The notes under the pieces: model-generated | Told to the model about the DNA's origin: nothing | What the model saw: the letters and a program-made list of their open reading frames with translations, nothing else | The model's database searches: none | Program-made: the position numbers and the translations under genes | Source: Notospermus geniculatus | Taxonomy: Eukaryota; Nemertea; Pilidiophora; Heteronemertea; Lineidae | DNA length: 64,000 bases | Assembly: GCA_002633025.1 (NCBI GenBank) | Contig: NMRB01000417.1 | Span: 205,174-269,173 of the forward strand | Reading direction: 5' to 3' | Shown here: in pieces, positions 45,886-56,458 of the stretch | How the letters are laid out: each line of letters starts with the position of its first letter | Numbering within the stretch: the stretch's first letter is position 1

Positions 45886-46139
45886 AAGGTGATGAACCAG
45901 GGATGAAATCTCATTTGGCCCAAGATTGACACGAACCCATGACCAGTGTTTCCGCCAGAGGGTACGCAGGGTACGCTGTGAGTACCCTCAAAAGAACAGA
46001 AAAGGGCCATTTTCTTTAATTTCATGGGGTTTTTTGCTGATTTTGAAGAACTGCATACCCTCAAAAATATTTCTGGCAGAAACCCTGATGACCTGCCTCT
46101 TGCTGAGCGGATGTGATAACCACTAGGCTATCAAGGCTC
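45886..46139 (-). mobile_element. SINE-A head, minus strand, split by a MITE
   Basis: The body begins at CAGGGATGAAATCTCATTTG. The sequence is broken at ACCCATGAC and resumes with CCTGCCTCTTGCTGAGCGG, then ends TAGGCTATCAAGGCTCC. The tail half is absent. Confidence 0.85.
45944..46087. mobile_element. MITE with CAGTGTTTCCGCCAGA ends, 5-bp target duplication
   Basis: Left CAGTGTTTCCGCCAGA and right TCTGGCAGAAACCCTG are inverted. Inner GTACCCTCAAAA and GCATACCCTCAAAA repeat directly. ATGAC flanks both ends (45939-45943, 46088-46092). Total 144 bases. The CAG/CTG ends suggest a hAT-related family; a five-base duplication is less usual than eight. Confidence 0.9.
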
Positions 46140-46780
46140 CACTTGTGTACGAGAAGCTGGTGCTGACAGATGTTGTTGATGATCGTGGGAGGGACTTCTT
46201 CCAAGTGTCAATCCAAAGGAATGTACTTAATCAGCATGTCAAATCTATTAAAAGTTTTAACTTTCAACGTCTTGTCAGCTGATTATTTAGTACACTAGGC
46301 CTATCGGAGGCAGTAGTCACCTTTGCGTGTAAACATTGTCTAAAACTATTCACGTTACCAAGCATAAAAGAAATCGAATGTCCCCATTCACAGGGATTCC
46401 AGCTTGGTAGTTATTGTAAGATACCAGAGGTCATAGCCCCAGGTGTCTGGTGTAGGTTGCTGGGATACAGATGACGGTAACCTGGGTCAGGTGTGGTGTC
46501 ACCTGGGAGAGCCCACGACTGGATGGAACCACTTCAGATTGGTTTTAGTGTCAAAAAGTCACTGCAGGTGGCAGCACAGGTTATGCCATGGCCAAGCACT
46601 CAAGTATGCCCTGGAAAAAGATCACCACCATCCAGAGAGGTAATCCCCGGAATATGAATTTCAAGTCCTACTCGCCGGTGCTATCTTCTGTGAAGTGGCA
46701 AAGTCATGGCATTCTATAAGATATTTTGGCTTAGTAAAAGGAAGTTTCAAGAACAGGGGGTATGACCAATAGGAAGATCA
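46140..46780. other. Unassigned DNA
   Basis: A 66-codon frame at 46443-46643 has no family signature. No repeats are recognised. Confidence 0.45.
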
Positions 46781-46908
46781 GGGGTGGGCGCATAGAAACT
46801 CCGCTAGCGCTAGCAGAGCCCATCTGCCGATAGTGCTGTACATTTTACCATGCATTTTAACACTGATAGGCTGTCGGAGCACTAGCGGAGTTTCTATGCG
46901 GCTACCCC
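46781..46908. mobile_element. MITE (CGCATAGAAACTCCGCTAG family)
   Basis: Ends GGGGTGGGCGCATAGAAACT and AGTTTCTATGCGGCTACCCC are inverted and continue through CCGCTAG. The total is 128 bases. Confidence 0.85.
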
Positions 46909-46990
46909 AGCTCTCTAGACTTCTGACTACTTTAAGCCACTTTTTCTCGACAGCCGGTGCCACCGCGCCACGCACCAACCCAAGGGACTA

Positions 46991-47132
46991 ACTACGTGTC
47001 GACGAATGGACCTGATTTACTACATACGTTTTTGTAATGGATTTTTGTAGTTCATTTTGCTGCCGCTAGGTGGATCCCTCTACGTCAGCATTAAAATTAC
47101 CCATTAGAGATCACATACCGTGGTCCTTTAAT
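46991..47132. repeat. Dispersed repeat R1, copy 2
   Basis: This is the partner of 1-132, carrying GATTTACTACATACG, TGCCGCTAGGTGGATCCC and TCTACGTCAGC. Confidence 0.7.
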
Positions 47133-47620
47133 AGACAGCATTCATCTGCAGAACAACTAAAACATTGGCAACACAATGAAAATCCCCTCTTTCAATGGTT
47201 ACCTAGGAAAAGTGACTGGTACCAAAGATAAGATGGTAACCATCACACCGGGGCACATTTTTGGCCGGTGTAACCCAGGTTACCATTGTAGCGTACCTTT
47301 GGGACTTAATGCAAAATGTCAGTGGGTGCTCGGTCATAAATCAGGCCGCTTTATTAGAGACGGTATATTTTGACAGTTATTGAGGAGATCAGATCAGATA
47401 TATTGAGCGTGCCGTGTTGATGTCACTCGGTGATAGAACACTGGTTGGTGAATCTGATGTACTCTAGAGCATCCCAGATTGCTTGCTCAAGGTTTTCTTT
47501 TAAACTGACTCCATTCACCTCGTTTATTCTTATTAACCAGTTTCAAAATTTCACTAAAATTCCATCACAGTTGGGCTCATTCCTGAGAACTGCCCCACTG
47601 ATGCAGGAATTATGTCTAAT
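47133..47620. other. Unassigned DNA
   Basis: A small inverted pair, ACCGGGGCAC and TTGGCCGGTG, lies near 47250. No gene is recognised. Confidence 0.45.
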
Positions 47621-47623
47621 CAA

Positions 47624-47850
47624 ACAGTGCTACTGCAGCCCCCTCATTAAGTGGAGCGCTACTGCAGCCCCCTCATGAAGTGGAGTGGTACTGCGGCCCC
47701 CTCATGAAGTGGAGTGCTACTGCGGCCCCCTCATTAAGTGGAGCGCTACTGCAACCCCTTCATGAAGTGGAGCGCTACTGCAGCCCCCTCATTAAATGCA
47801 ACACTACTGCAGTGCCCCATCCCTGCGGCAGCGCTATTGCAGCCCTTTCA
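47624..47850. repeat. 29-bp GCAGCC tandem repeat (array E)
   Basis: The unit is CTACTGCAGCCCCCTCAT followed by (G/T)AAGTGGAG(T/C)G. There are about seven units, then degenerate units ending CGCTATTGCAGCC. Array F (49337-49745) is a longer version. Confidence 0.9.
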
Positions 47851-48011
47851 GAAGAATACTAGAATCTTAGCTACCGGGTATTTCAGGAGAGTTTTGGACA
47901 CTTAGAACTTTCGTATAGCACCTATGGCCACAAATATGAAAAGGGTACATCATCTCATTTTTCATTGATTCCCTTTTGTCATTTTCATTCTACCTGACAC
48001 CCAGTATTGTA

Positions 48012-48289
48012 TCATATTTGATTTTTTTCCGTCAGGGCCGAAGCCATAGCATTACTAGCCCTGGTGAGTATGGAAGAGGCCATCTCAAGCTACTCATGTT
48101 CCTCACTTGGATGAGGTCTTTTACTTGCCCTTGCAAAGGAACAGGGTACAAGGCACCACGGCTTACTGTCCCATGTGATGGACGTGAAGAGCCAGGGATG
48201 ATTAATCCCATGCGGACTAGACTGGATTTGAACCCAGGACCTGCTGCTTGCTAAGCGGACGTGATAACCACTAAGCTATCTGGCTCCTC
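48012..48289 (-). mobile_element. SINE-A, minus strand (block E)
   Basis: The tail ATTTGATTTTTTTCCGTCAG, a full body and a head ending CTAAGCTATCTGGCTCCTC are present. The block F copy is 49924-50200. Confidence 0.9.
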
Positions 48290-48974
48290 ACCACTCAGAG
48301 ATCCCATGGATCAGCCGTCTTTGGTGTAACTTTTCCAATGAACACTAAATAATCATGTTGTGAGAATCCAATTCTACTTGTTTGATTTCTGAGTATCCTC
48401 TCAGATGAAATGAATCACCGCCAGACATAAAAGGGTTAATCATCACAAGAAAAGGATTTTTAAAATCCCTGAAAGATAGAGTCCTGCCTCATTAACTCAA
48501 ACCAAAATGATTCATCTCGCAAAACGGCCCGTCCAGTTGATCTGGGGAATCCAAATTGTACAGCCATCACAGTTTGTCACCGATCCTTGGCGTCCAATCA
48601 CAGGAGATCTTTATCTCCGTTATTATACTGGACACGGGAAAGTCGACTCGTCCCATAATTCACTGGTAAACTGCCATCTTGGCTCAAATTGGATCAGGTG
48701 GTCAAAATGGTGATTGGACACGACCTTTTGTTGTGTTCATGTTTGCGTGCGAGAAATGGATCCAATATTTGATATCACTTATACATGTTATATATGATGT
48801 TAGAAAATTGACGAGGGCTGGTCCAGAGGCGCTGGTCCACGTGAGAGTTTTTTCATGCAAGTTGCTCTCTATGGGCAATCCAACATTGTTGGTTTTCGTA
48901 CGCCTTGAAGAGTGGCACAAAAGACTGCCTATAGTTTTCTATGGTTGAGTTACCCATAGACAGACAACTTTATG
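48290..48974. other. Unassigned DNA, repeated in block F
   Basis: Frames of 68-89 codons are identical in both copies (for example 48679-48948 and 50590-50859). With near-identical DNA this says nothing about coding. Confidence 0.45.
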
Positions 48975-49099
48975 GCAAATTTTCGATCCCAACTGGGGTC
49001 TTCCTCAGGCACTTTCTAGTAGAAATCCCAGAAGTTCCACTTCTGCGATCTCTACTAGAAAGTACCAGAGCAAGACTCCGGTTGGGGTCGAAAATTTGC
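48975..49099. repeat. 125-bp near-perfect palindrome with hammerhead-like boxes (block E)
   Basis: GCAAATTTTCGATCCCAACT at the left mirrors GGTTGGGGTCGAAAATTTGC at the right, and arms stay complementary to a centre at AGAAGTTCCACTTCT. Each strand shows a CTGAGGA- or CAGAGCA-type box, a GACCCC hairpin and GAAAATTTGC. The block F copy is 50886-51010. Confidence 0.85.
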
Positions 49100-49335
49100 G
49101 AAATTCGGAGACGACTTTTACGTATCGTACCATTTCGTGTGTCATTCTTTGTGCTCTATGTTGAATATTTGTGATCCTTGAAAGGTGGACCTACACTGGT
49201 AGATACCTCAAATTTCCAGCAGTACTCGCTGCAATGTTTCCAAACATGTGGCACCCAACTCGCAGCAGAAAGTTGCTGCATTCCGCAACCGAGAACTTCT
49301 TCTGTGACAAATTCCTGGCATGAAATCCTCTCATC

Positions 49336-49336
49336 C
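49336..49336. other. Single n at a probable unmerged contig overlap
   Basis: Left sequence ends at CTCTCATCC and right sequence starts inside the GCAGCC array. Both sides contain the same ~1.7-1.9 kb in the same order. Confidence 0.9.
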
Positions 49337-49745
49337 NCCTCATGAAGTGGAGCGCTACTGCAGCCACCTCATTAAGTGGAGCACTACTGCAGCCCCCTCA
49401 TGAAGTGGAGTGCTACTGCAGCCCCCTCATGAAGTGGAGTGCTACTGCAGCCCCCTCATTAAATGCAGCAGTATTGCAGTGCCCCATCACTGCGGCACCG
49501 CTATTGCAGCCCATTATGCAGCACCATTGCAGCCCCTATCCCTGCAGCAGCACCATTGCAGCCATTTATGCAGCACCATTGCAGCCATTTATGCAGCACC
49601 ATTGTAGCCCCTATCCCTGCTGCAGCACCATTGCAGCCCCTATCCCTGCTGCAGCACCATTGCAGGCCTCACTTCCCAAAAACACAAGTCCCAGCAGCAC
49701 CATCGCAGTTAGGGCTGCATGTCTGCAGCAGGGGCTGCAAAAGGG
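49337..49745. repeat. GCAGCC tandem repeat (array F)
   Basis: It begins with 29-bp units (CTACTGCAGCCCCCTCATGA), then shorter CAGCACCATTGCAGCC units of about 20-33 bases. It is longer than array E. The 156-codon frame across it encodes only the repeat. Confidence 0.9.
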
Positions 49746-49923
49746 TTCCCGCTTTCAGAAGAATGCTGGAATCTTAGCTACCGGGTATTTCAAGAGAGTT
49801 TTGGACACTTAGAACTTTCGTATAGCACCTTTAAATGGCCACAAATATGAAAAGGGTACATCATCTCATTTTTCATTCATTCCCTTTTGTCATTTTCATT
49901 CTACCTGACACCCAGTATTGTAT

Positions 49924-50200
49924 TGGATTTGATTTTTTCCATCAGGGCCGAAGCCGCAGCATTTACTGGCCATAATGAGTATGGAAGAGGCCATCTCAAG
50001 CTACTCATGTTCCTCACTTGGATGAGGTCTTTTACTTGCCCTTGCAAAGGAACAGGGTACAAGGCACCACGGCTTACTGTCCCATGTGATGGACGTGAAG
50101 AGCCAGGGATGATTAATCCCATGCGGACTAGACTGGATTTGAACCCAGGACCTGCTGCTTGCTAAGCGGACGTGATAACCACTAAGCTATCTGGCTCCTC
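49924..50200 (-). mobile_element. SINE-A, minus strand (block F)
   Basis: This is the counterpart of 48012-48289, with several tail differences (GCCGCAGCATTTACTGGCC). Confidence 0.9.
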
Positions 50201-50885
50201 ACCACTCAGAGATCCCATGGATCAGCCGTCTTTGGTGTAACTTCTCCAATGAACACTAAATAATCATGTTGTGAGAATCCAATTCTACTTGTTTGATTTC
50301 TGAGTATCCTCTCAGATGAAATGAATCACCGCCAGACATAAAAGGGTTAATCATCACAAGAAAAGGATTTTAAAAATCCCTGAAAGATAGAGTCCTGCCT
50401 CATTAACTCAAACCAAAATGATTCATCTCGCAAAACGGCCCGTCCAGTTGATCTGGGGAATCCAAATTGTACAGCCATCACAGTTTGTCACCGATCCTTG
50501 GCGTCCAATCACAGGAGATCTTTATCTCCGTTATTATACTGGACACGGGAAAGTCGACTCGTCCCATAATTCACTGGTAAACTGCCATCTTGGCTCAAAT
50601 TGGATCAGGTGGTCAAAATGGTGATTGGACACGACCTTTTGTTGTGTTCATGTTTGCGTGCGAGAAATGGATCCAATATTTGATATCACTTATACATGTT
50701 ATATATGATGTTAGAAAATTGACGAGGGCTGGTCCAGAGGCGCTGGTCCACGTGAGAGTTTTTTCATGCAAGTTGCTCTCTATGGGCAATCCAACATTGT
50801 TGGTTTTCGTACGCCTTGAAGAGTGGCACAAAAGACTGCCTATAGTTTTCTATGGTTGAGTTACCCATAGACAGACAACTTTATG

Positions 50886-51010
50886 GCAAATTTTCGATCC
50901 CAACTGGGGTCTTCCTCAGGCACTTTCTAGTAGAAATCCCAGAAGTTCCACTTCTGCGATCTCTACTAGAAAGTACCAGAGCAAGACTCCGGTTGGGGTC
51001 GAAAATTTGC
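50886..51010. repeat. 125-bp near-perfect palindrome (block F)
   Basis: By eye identical to 48975-49099. Confidence 0.85.
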
Positions 51011-51246
51011 GAAATTCGGAGACGACTTTTACGTATCGTACCATTTCGTGTGTCATTCTTTGTGCTCTATGTTGAATATTTGTGATCCTTGAAAGGTGGA
51101 CCTACACTGGTAGATACCTCAAATTTCCAGCAGTACTCGCTGCAATGTTTCCAAACATGTGGCACCCAACTCGCAGCAGAAAGTTGCTGCATTCCGCAAC
51201 CGAGAACTTCTTCTGTGACAAATTCCTGGCATGAAATCCTCTCATC

Positions 51247-51540
51247 CTCTTGGATTAAAACAGCTGACAGTGACCAAGCCATTTGTCAGTGTGAAGAAGA
51301 TCCTTAGAGCCTTGGTGACTGGTGAGACACAGGCAATTGTATGACATGAGCCAAGGCTGATGGGCTTATTGAAGTTCATATCACAAATACATGGAAAACA
51401 GAAGAATTGGGCTGACATATGCCTTCAAAAGTGAGAGCCTTGATGACTGGTATTAGACACAAGCAATTGTTTGACGTCAGCCAAAGTTGATGGGCGAAAT
51501 GAACTTCCTATCCACCTACAGGGAAACAGTACTTGTATCT
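51247..51540. other. Unassigned DNA with a loose direct repeat
   Basis: GAGCCTTG(G/A)TGACTGGT and ACA(G/A)GCAATTGT(A/T)TGAC occur twice, near 51306 and 51427, period about 120. Confidence 0.6.
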
Positions 51541-51806
51541 GCATTTGATTTTTCGATCAGGGCCGAAGCATAGCGTTATGGCCCTGGTAGTATGGAAGAG
51601 GCCATCTCAAGCTACTCATGTTCCTCACTTGGATGGAGTCCTTTACTTGACCCTGCAAAGGCAGAAGGTACAAGACACCACGGCTTACTGTCCCATGCAC
51701 TGGACCGAAGAGCCAGGGATAATCTCATGTGGCCTGGGTTGGATTCGAACCCGGGACTTGCCGTTTGCTACAGTGGAGGTGATAACCACCAGGCCACCAA
51801 GGCTCC
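51541..51806 (-). mobile_element. SINE-A, minus strand
   Basis: The tail CATTTGATTTTTCGATCAGG, body, and reversed B box ATTCGAACCCGGGAC are followed by a head ending CAAGGCTCCCC. Confidence 0.9.
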
Positions 51807-52446
51807 CCAAAGGAAAAGGGAAACAGTTGGCCCTCTCTCAAGAATGCCTTGATGAGTAATTGCAGGGTTGCCATGCAGCTGCCTTAACTACAACTAAATG
51901 CAGCCCTCTCCTCCACCAACCACGATAAAAAATCATCAAATGCACAACCAAGAGCGCTGAGGAATCTAGGGATTTCGAACCATTATTTTGAGTTGACTGT
52001 TACACAAGTGGTCTTTGATTACTCCTACCAATTTCACAAGAGACAATTCATGTTGTGACTCATGATGACTATCTGTGTGACAGCGGGACATACCGATTGA
52101 TAAATCTCTCCGATTTTGGATTAGACCGCGGTGTCTTGGCGAGTTTGAGCACTAATTAAGACGCAGTTGAGACAATATCTTGTCAATCCCAGGATAGGAG
52201 CCTCCGTTGCTCCGGTTTGTTAGTTATATTTCGTACATTATGAAATTACACGTGTATGGAGCTTGTGCAGATGTCGTCATCACAGAAAAGTCCGATGTCA
52301 AATTACATCGTCAACCCACGTGGCAACTTTGTCGTCAGCACAAGCGGAGTGTGTGTGACTTCAACCATGACGAGATCTACACGTGGCATACTTTGTCGTC
52401 GATGCCATCATGGTGGACGTCACAATGACATTGTAAAGTAAGACAA
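51807..52446. other. Unassigned DNA
   Basis: Two overlapping frames of 73 and 61 codons at 52207-52441 have no recognised domain. Confidence 0.45.
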
Positions 52447-52564
52447 CGAACCGTATTCGAGAAGCTTCCTTAAGTCTAAGGTTTACCTTTAGCTATTGTT
52501 TGCAGGCAAAATACAAAAGCTTTATGTGGACCTTAGAGTTAAGAGACTTCTAGAATACGGGCTC
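52447..52564. mobile_element. MITE (CCGTATTC family)
   Basis: Left CCGTATTCGAGAAGCTTCCT then TAAGTCTAAGG pairs with right CCTTAGAGTTAAGAGACTTC then TAGAATACGG. The total is 118 bases. A solitary GGGCCGTATTCAAAAAGGG at 42308 may be related. Confidence 0.8.
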
Positions 52565-52975
52565 AAGTCTTAACCTTCATTGAAACCAAGGACAACGACA
52601 TCCACGGCCACACCCCACGGACATGTTTAACAAGTAGCTTAAGAACAACATGGCCGAATGTCCTGGTATGCGCTGCGTCCCAGTGTCATATTACATTAGT
52701 CATCACGGGATGACTCCGCGAGCACTTCGAGATAATCATCGTGGAAAGACAATTTCATGCCTCAATATCTCAATGACAAATATTTACTAATTAGCAATAG
52801 AGATATGATACAGTAAATACACTGGATGGAACTGTTCGTCCGTGGGGTGCAGATCTTTATGGTCAACTGTAGGAGATTGGTTCACTTGGGACTAATTAGG
52901 AAGGTCAGGGACAGTCAATCAGAGATGAAGGAGGATGGGATAGAGTGCCAAGATCGTCAATGAGCTGTCAGAGGA
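52565..52975. other. Unassigned DNA
   Basis: No features are recognised. Confidence 0.5.
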
Positions 52976-53012
52976 CAGGGACGGATCCAGGATTTGACAA
53001 AAGGGGGGGGGG
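52976..53012. mobile_element. Left end of a hAT-like H1 element plus G run
   Basis: CAGGGACGGATCCAGGATTT followed by ten G matches the H1 left end at 11537 and 21182. No matching right end is seen within 1 kb. Confidence 0.5.
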
Positions 53013-53204
53013 CGCAGATATCAGCGGCCGCTTTGCCGCTGCCGCAGGCGCACCTTTAGCAGGGGGTCTGTGGGGCCTCCCCAGAAAATTTTTAAATCTA
53101 GAAGCCCTGAAATGCGATTTCCCAGCATTTCGGAATGTAAATCTAGGTCCCGTTGGTGCTTGGACTATGTTCAAAGTGTCATGTTGGGATCTCATTACAC
53201 TTCT

Positions 53205-53290
53205 GGTAGCTCGACTTGAAAATGCAAACCTGAAGAAGACCCTGGTTGGGATCGAAAATTTGCAACATTTCTGGAGGACGACTCCTTTTA
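53205..53290 (+). repeat. Copy of the hammerhead-like motif
   Basis: CCTGAAGAAGACCCTGGTTG then GGATCGAAAATTTGCAAC and CTGGAGGACGACTCC parallel the minus-strand core of E1, here on the plus strand. The CTGAAGA box, stem II and GAAA are all present. The A/T stem after GAAA is weaker. Confidence 0.6.
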
Positions 53291-53348
53291 TTATATCTCA
53301 AAGTGTCAGTGGTGCTAAACTACTAGCTCTTTAGGATCCCGCCATGTC

Positions 53349-53576
53349 CCCAATGCAGACAGACAGAAAACGGTCATCTTCCCATCCACACTCAAAGCCA
53401 ACAAGGACCTCATTAGTTCTCAATTCAAAAGATTCATCAAAAATTTGCATTGTATCACATTTGAACAGAATTCTTCAACACGTTCTTCCCTAACATCAAT
53501 TTTGAACCAAATTTTTCCCCCAGTGCAGACAGACAAAACATGGTCATCTTCCCCATCCAGACTCAAAGCCAACAGC
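53349..53576. repeat. Direct duplication of about 55 bp, period 172
   Basis: GCAGACAGACA and GGTCATCTTCC(C)CATCCA, then ACTCAAAGCCAACA, occur at 53349 and 53521. Confidence 0.8.
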
Positions 53577-54490
53577 CCTTGCGACAGGCTGCAATCAAGT
53601 GAGTTTTGGGATCTCTCACTGTCTGATGGTATCAAAGATAAATTACCCAAGGAATCGTTAGTCAATCTTGCAACTTTGAATTGCAACCGACTTGGTAACT
53701 GGGTCTATTGGTTCTCGGTTCTAAGGTCATAAGGTTGCCTTTCTAATACACAATGCAGCCAGGCTGTCACTCAGCGCAATATCCTTGATTAACTCGGACA
53801 ACATCATCGCACTGTATTATAATTTTCTAGACTTATGTATCTTCATTCTGACGGTTGGCGCGGGGCGAGGGCGAAAAATCATTGATAGGGTCAAGTAATT
53901 TTCGCCGTCGAGGTGCAATCTTCGCCAAAATCTATGGCGTGTTTGACCAATGTCAGACAATTGTTGGACAATCTCAAAATGTACACAAGGAAAGGTACAT
54001 GTTGATGTATGATGAGGACTTGTATTCCCCCGGGGTGGCTTCGGCCAATGACCAATACCAAGCCAATATCACAAGTTGACCAATGGTCATTTGTCCAATT
54101 TATTGAAGAGAGTTCCATGTGAGCGCGGTGACAATCATTGTGTACATATATTGGTATTTGTTACCAAAGTAGGAGATGACCTGAACACTTCTAATTGATC
54201 AAAGTGACCAAAAACTTTGAGTAACTTTTTGGCCGTCAAATTGGGGAAGTGGTAGCATCCACACCTGCCACCATTGACTTCATAAGTTCAAATTCCCGGT
54301 TATCAGCCACTTTTCTTGTGGCCTTTGGTTCTGACTCTACATGCAACAAGAGAAATTGTCCCGAGGTGTGACTTGATTTTTTTTGGCAAAGTCCAGTCTC
54401 GCTTTCACATGGTAGCAGAGCGTATTGGAGACTGGATGTCCTACTCGTCCGTCAACCAACGCAATTTATGAATATGTGATATAAGAAGTA
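53577..54490. other. Unassigned DNA with a weak tRNA-like spot
   Basis: At 54242-54300, TGGGGAAGTGG and AGTTCAAATTCCC are spaced like A and B boxes, but the B box has several mismatches. No other feature is seen. Confidence 0.3.
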
Positions 54491-54498
54491 CCGCCACC

Positions 54499-54702
54499 AT
54501 GACTCGTAACTTTAGTTACGAGATGATTAACATAGATTACACACCTAGATTTTCTATGATGTCATCAACGAAGGGGGTGACTCACGCGGGACGATCAAAC
54601 TTGATGAACGCAGACATGGCAGATAAGACATTGGGATATTTTCAACCCTTCAGTAGTTTAATCAATTTTGAATCATCTATGCTCTCCTCAGGTTTTTTTT
54701 AG
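54499..54702 (+). other. 67-codon open frame in a strong start context, coding doubtful
   Basis: GCCACCATG gives an ideal vertebrate-style start context. The frame is 67 codons with no signal peptide, membrane span or known domain. CTCGTAACTTTAGTTACGAG just after the start is a 20-base inverted repeat, which suggests the spot may be structural instead. No duplicate copy is available for comparison. Confidence 0.2.
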
Positions 54703-55356
54703 TAGGGGTAACATGATCGTCACGCAGTGGAATGGTGAAGCAGCTGTGGACTGTCAGTGTGTAAGACTGACCTCCTTGCATACACCATCACCATTGCTGC
54801 NTTGCCCAATATCATGAACAAATGGTACCCCCTGCCCCACCATTGTCAAAAACTGCCAACCAGAGGTAGGGAACAAGGAAACAAGAAACAGGAGACAGAA
54901 GGTGGCCCAGACTAAACCTGGTACCTCAAAGCAGGTACGGTACCAACGTGTATCAAGACTGCACAGCCAGAACATGTCCAATTATGAAAGAGAGAACCCT
55001 CCGAACAAGGTCCACTGATTTCGGGATGTTTTGAAGTGGAAGAAACCCGACCAGGCCAGTGGAGCATTTAATTGACTCTGAGGTGGGATGACATTTGGGA
55101 GGAAGTTCAAATCAAACGCAAACTTTACCACTGGAGAAAGCGACATGAACAACTCAATTCTAATTGGGTAAATAAATGACCCAAAGAATTTATTGAAAAG
55201 CATGTCTGGATCAATGGTTATGACCTTGCTTGTATGTAATCTTGTTGACTTTAAAACTTTCATATTATTGAATCTTAGATGTTTTCACAAATATTTTGTC
55301 CTTTGGTCTTGTTGCCAACAAAATGATTTGTGTTGTCAAGTCGAGGTGTTCGCATA
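54703..55356. other. Unassigned DNA containing a single n (54801)
   Basis: The n lies between ATTGCTGC and TTGCCC. Unlike the n at 22161 and 49336, no duplicated sequence flanks it. Confidence 0.5.
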
Positions 55357-56458
55357 CAGTACTCTGCACAATTGATCTACCTTCTGCACCGCATACCACA
55401 TGCAGCATCATGCACGTACCATCATCGTATCTTCCGCGGATGTCGTGCGCCATCGTGGATGGTGACGAAGTAACGCCATTTGTGTGTGGTGTGCAGAGGT
55501 CACGCAGAAGAGACACGTGACGTACCCATACCACACGCAATGAATTGGAATGTATCTTCCGCGTATGTCTTCCCTTAGATTAGCAGCTTAGTAGAATGCT
55601 GGAACACTTTACCAAGCACAAGGAAATCCTCAAGAAAGGACAACAGAATTGTCCTCTGCCCTGTGATGACTGGGAGGCATTCCACCTTTAAAATTGTGGC
55701 CCAAAACGAACACATACATATATTTCTGTCCATTTGCTCCCTTGACCATACAACTCCATCCCGAGCTTGCTCTGACCCGAGGGCATGTGCCATACCAGAA
55801 CTGCCACTAAATGAACACCGTCTAACCATTTGTGTTCCAATCCCCAATCTACCTTCCACGTATCTCCACCTGATAATCTATATTCCAGCCGCATCACCCC
55901 TGTCAGAACGTCCAAGATCCTTCGTCCCCCGGGGCTTACTAAGTTATGGAAATATATATTGTGTGATCAATGTGGAAGACTCCACGGTCGACTGGTCAGT
56001 GATCTTTCATTAACTTCAACAAGACGCTTATATGCAGTGGCGAAGGTAGATGGAGGAGGCTCAGCAATGACTTGGAGAGGACCATCTCCACTTGTCTCCA
56101 AGTACAGCTGAAGTACTCCTTAACTTGATCTTTGAATGCTTAATTTGACAAGACGTAGACGAAGCAGCTCAGCAAAGCGTTCAAGAGAACCATCTTGTTT
56201 CACCTTACAATTAGAGCCAAGGTGCCTCCACGGAGCACAACAGACCTACCTTTATCCGCATGCCTTCCGTGTACGTCACGTGGAAGGTATACTCCGATTC
56301 GTTGCGTATGGTAAGGCTACATCCTGCATCACTTCCGTGTAACCTCCGGCACCACACACGAATGACGTTGCGTCTTCAATGCGTGCCTTCCAAGGCACCA
56401 CGTGACATCCACGTAAGAAACGAGGACAGTACGTGCATGACGCTGCATGTGGCACGCA

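Larger units (their letters stand above)
47668..49335. repeat. Duplicated block, copy 1 (block E)
   Basis: From the GCAGCC array through AGAATCTTAGCTACCGGG to CTCTCATCC, this matches 49337-51246. It ends at the single n at 49336. The right-hand copy continues past the same word into new sequence. Confidence 0.95.
49337..51246. repeat. Duplicated block, copy 2 (block F)
   Basis: This is the second copy of 47668-49335. After CTCTCATCC it continues with TCTTGGATTAAAACAGC into sequence not seen elsewhere. Confidence 0.95.

Noticed and set aside
48975-49099. A complete hammerhead ribozyme on the minus strand of the palindrome
   Set aside because: The sequence after GAAA does not form stem III followed by a suitable cleavage site on that strand; only the core boxes are present.
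49342-49812. 156-codon frame, the longest free of N
   Set aside because: It encodes only the GCAGCC tandem repeat and shifts register where unit length changes.
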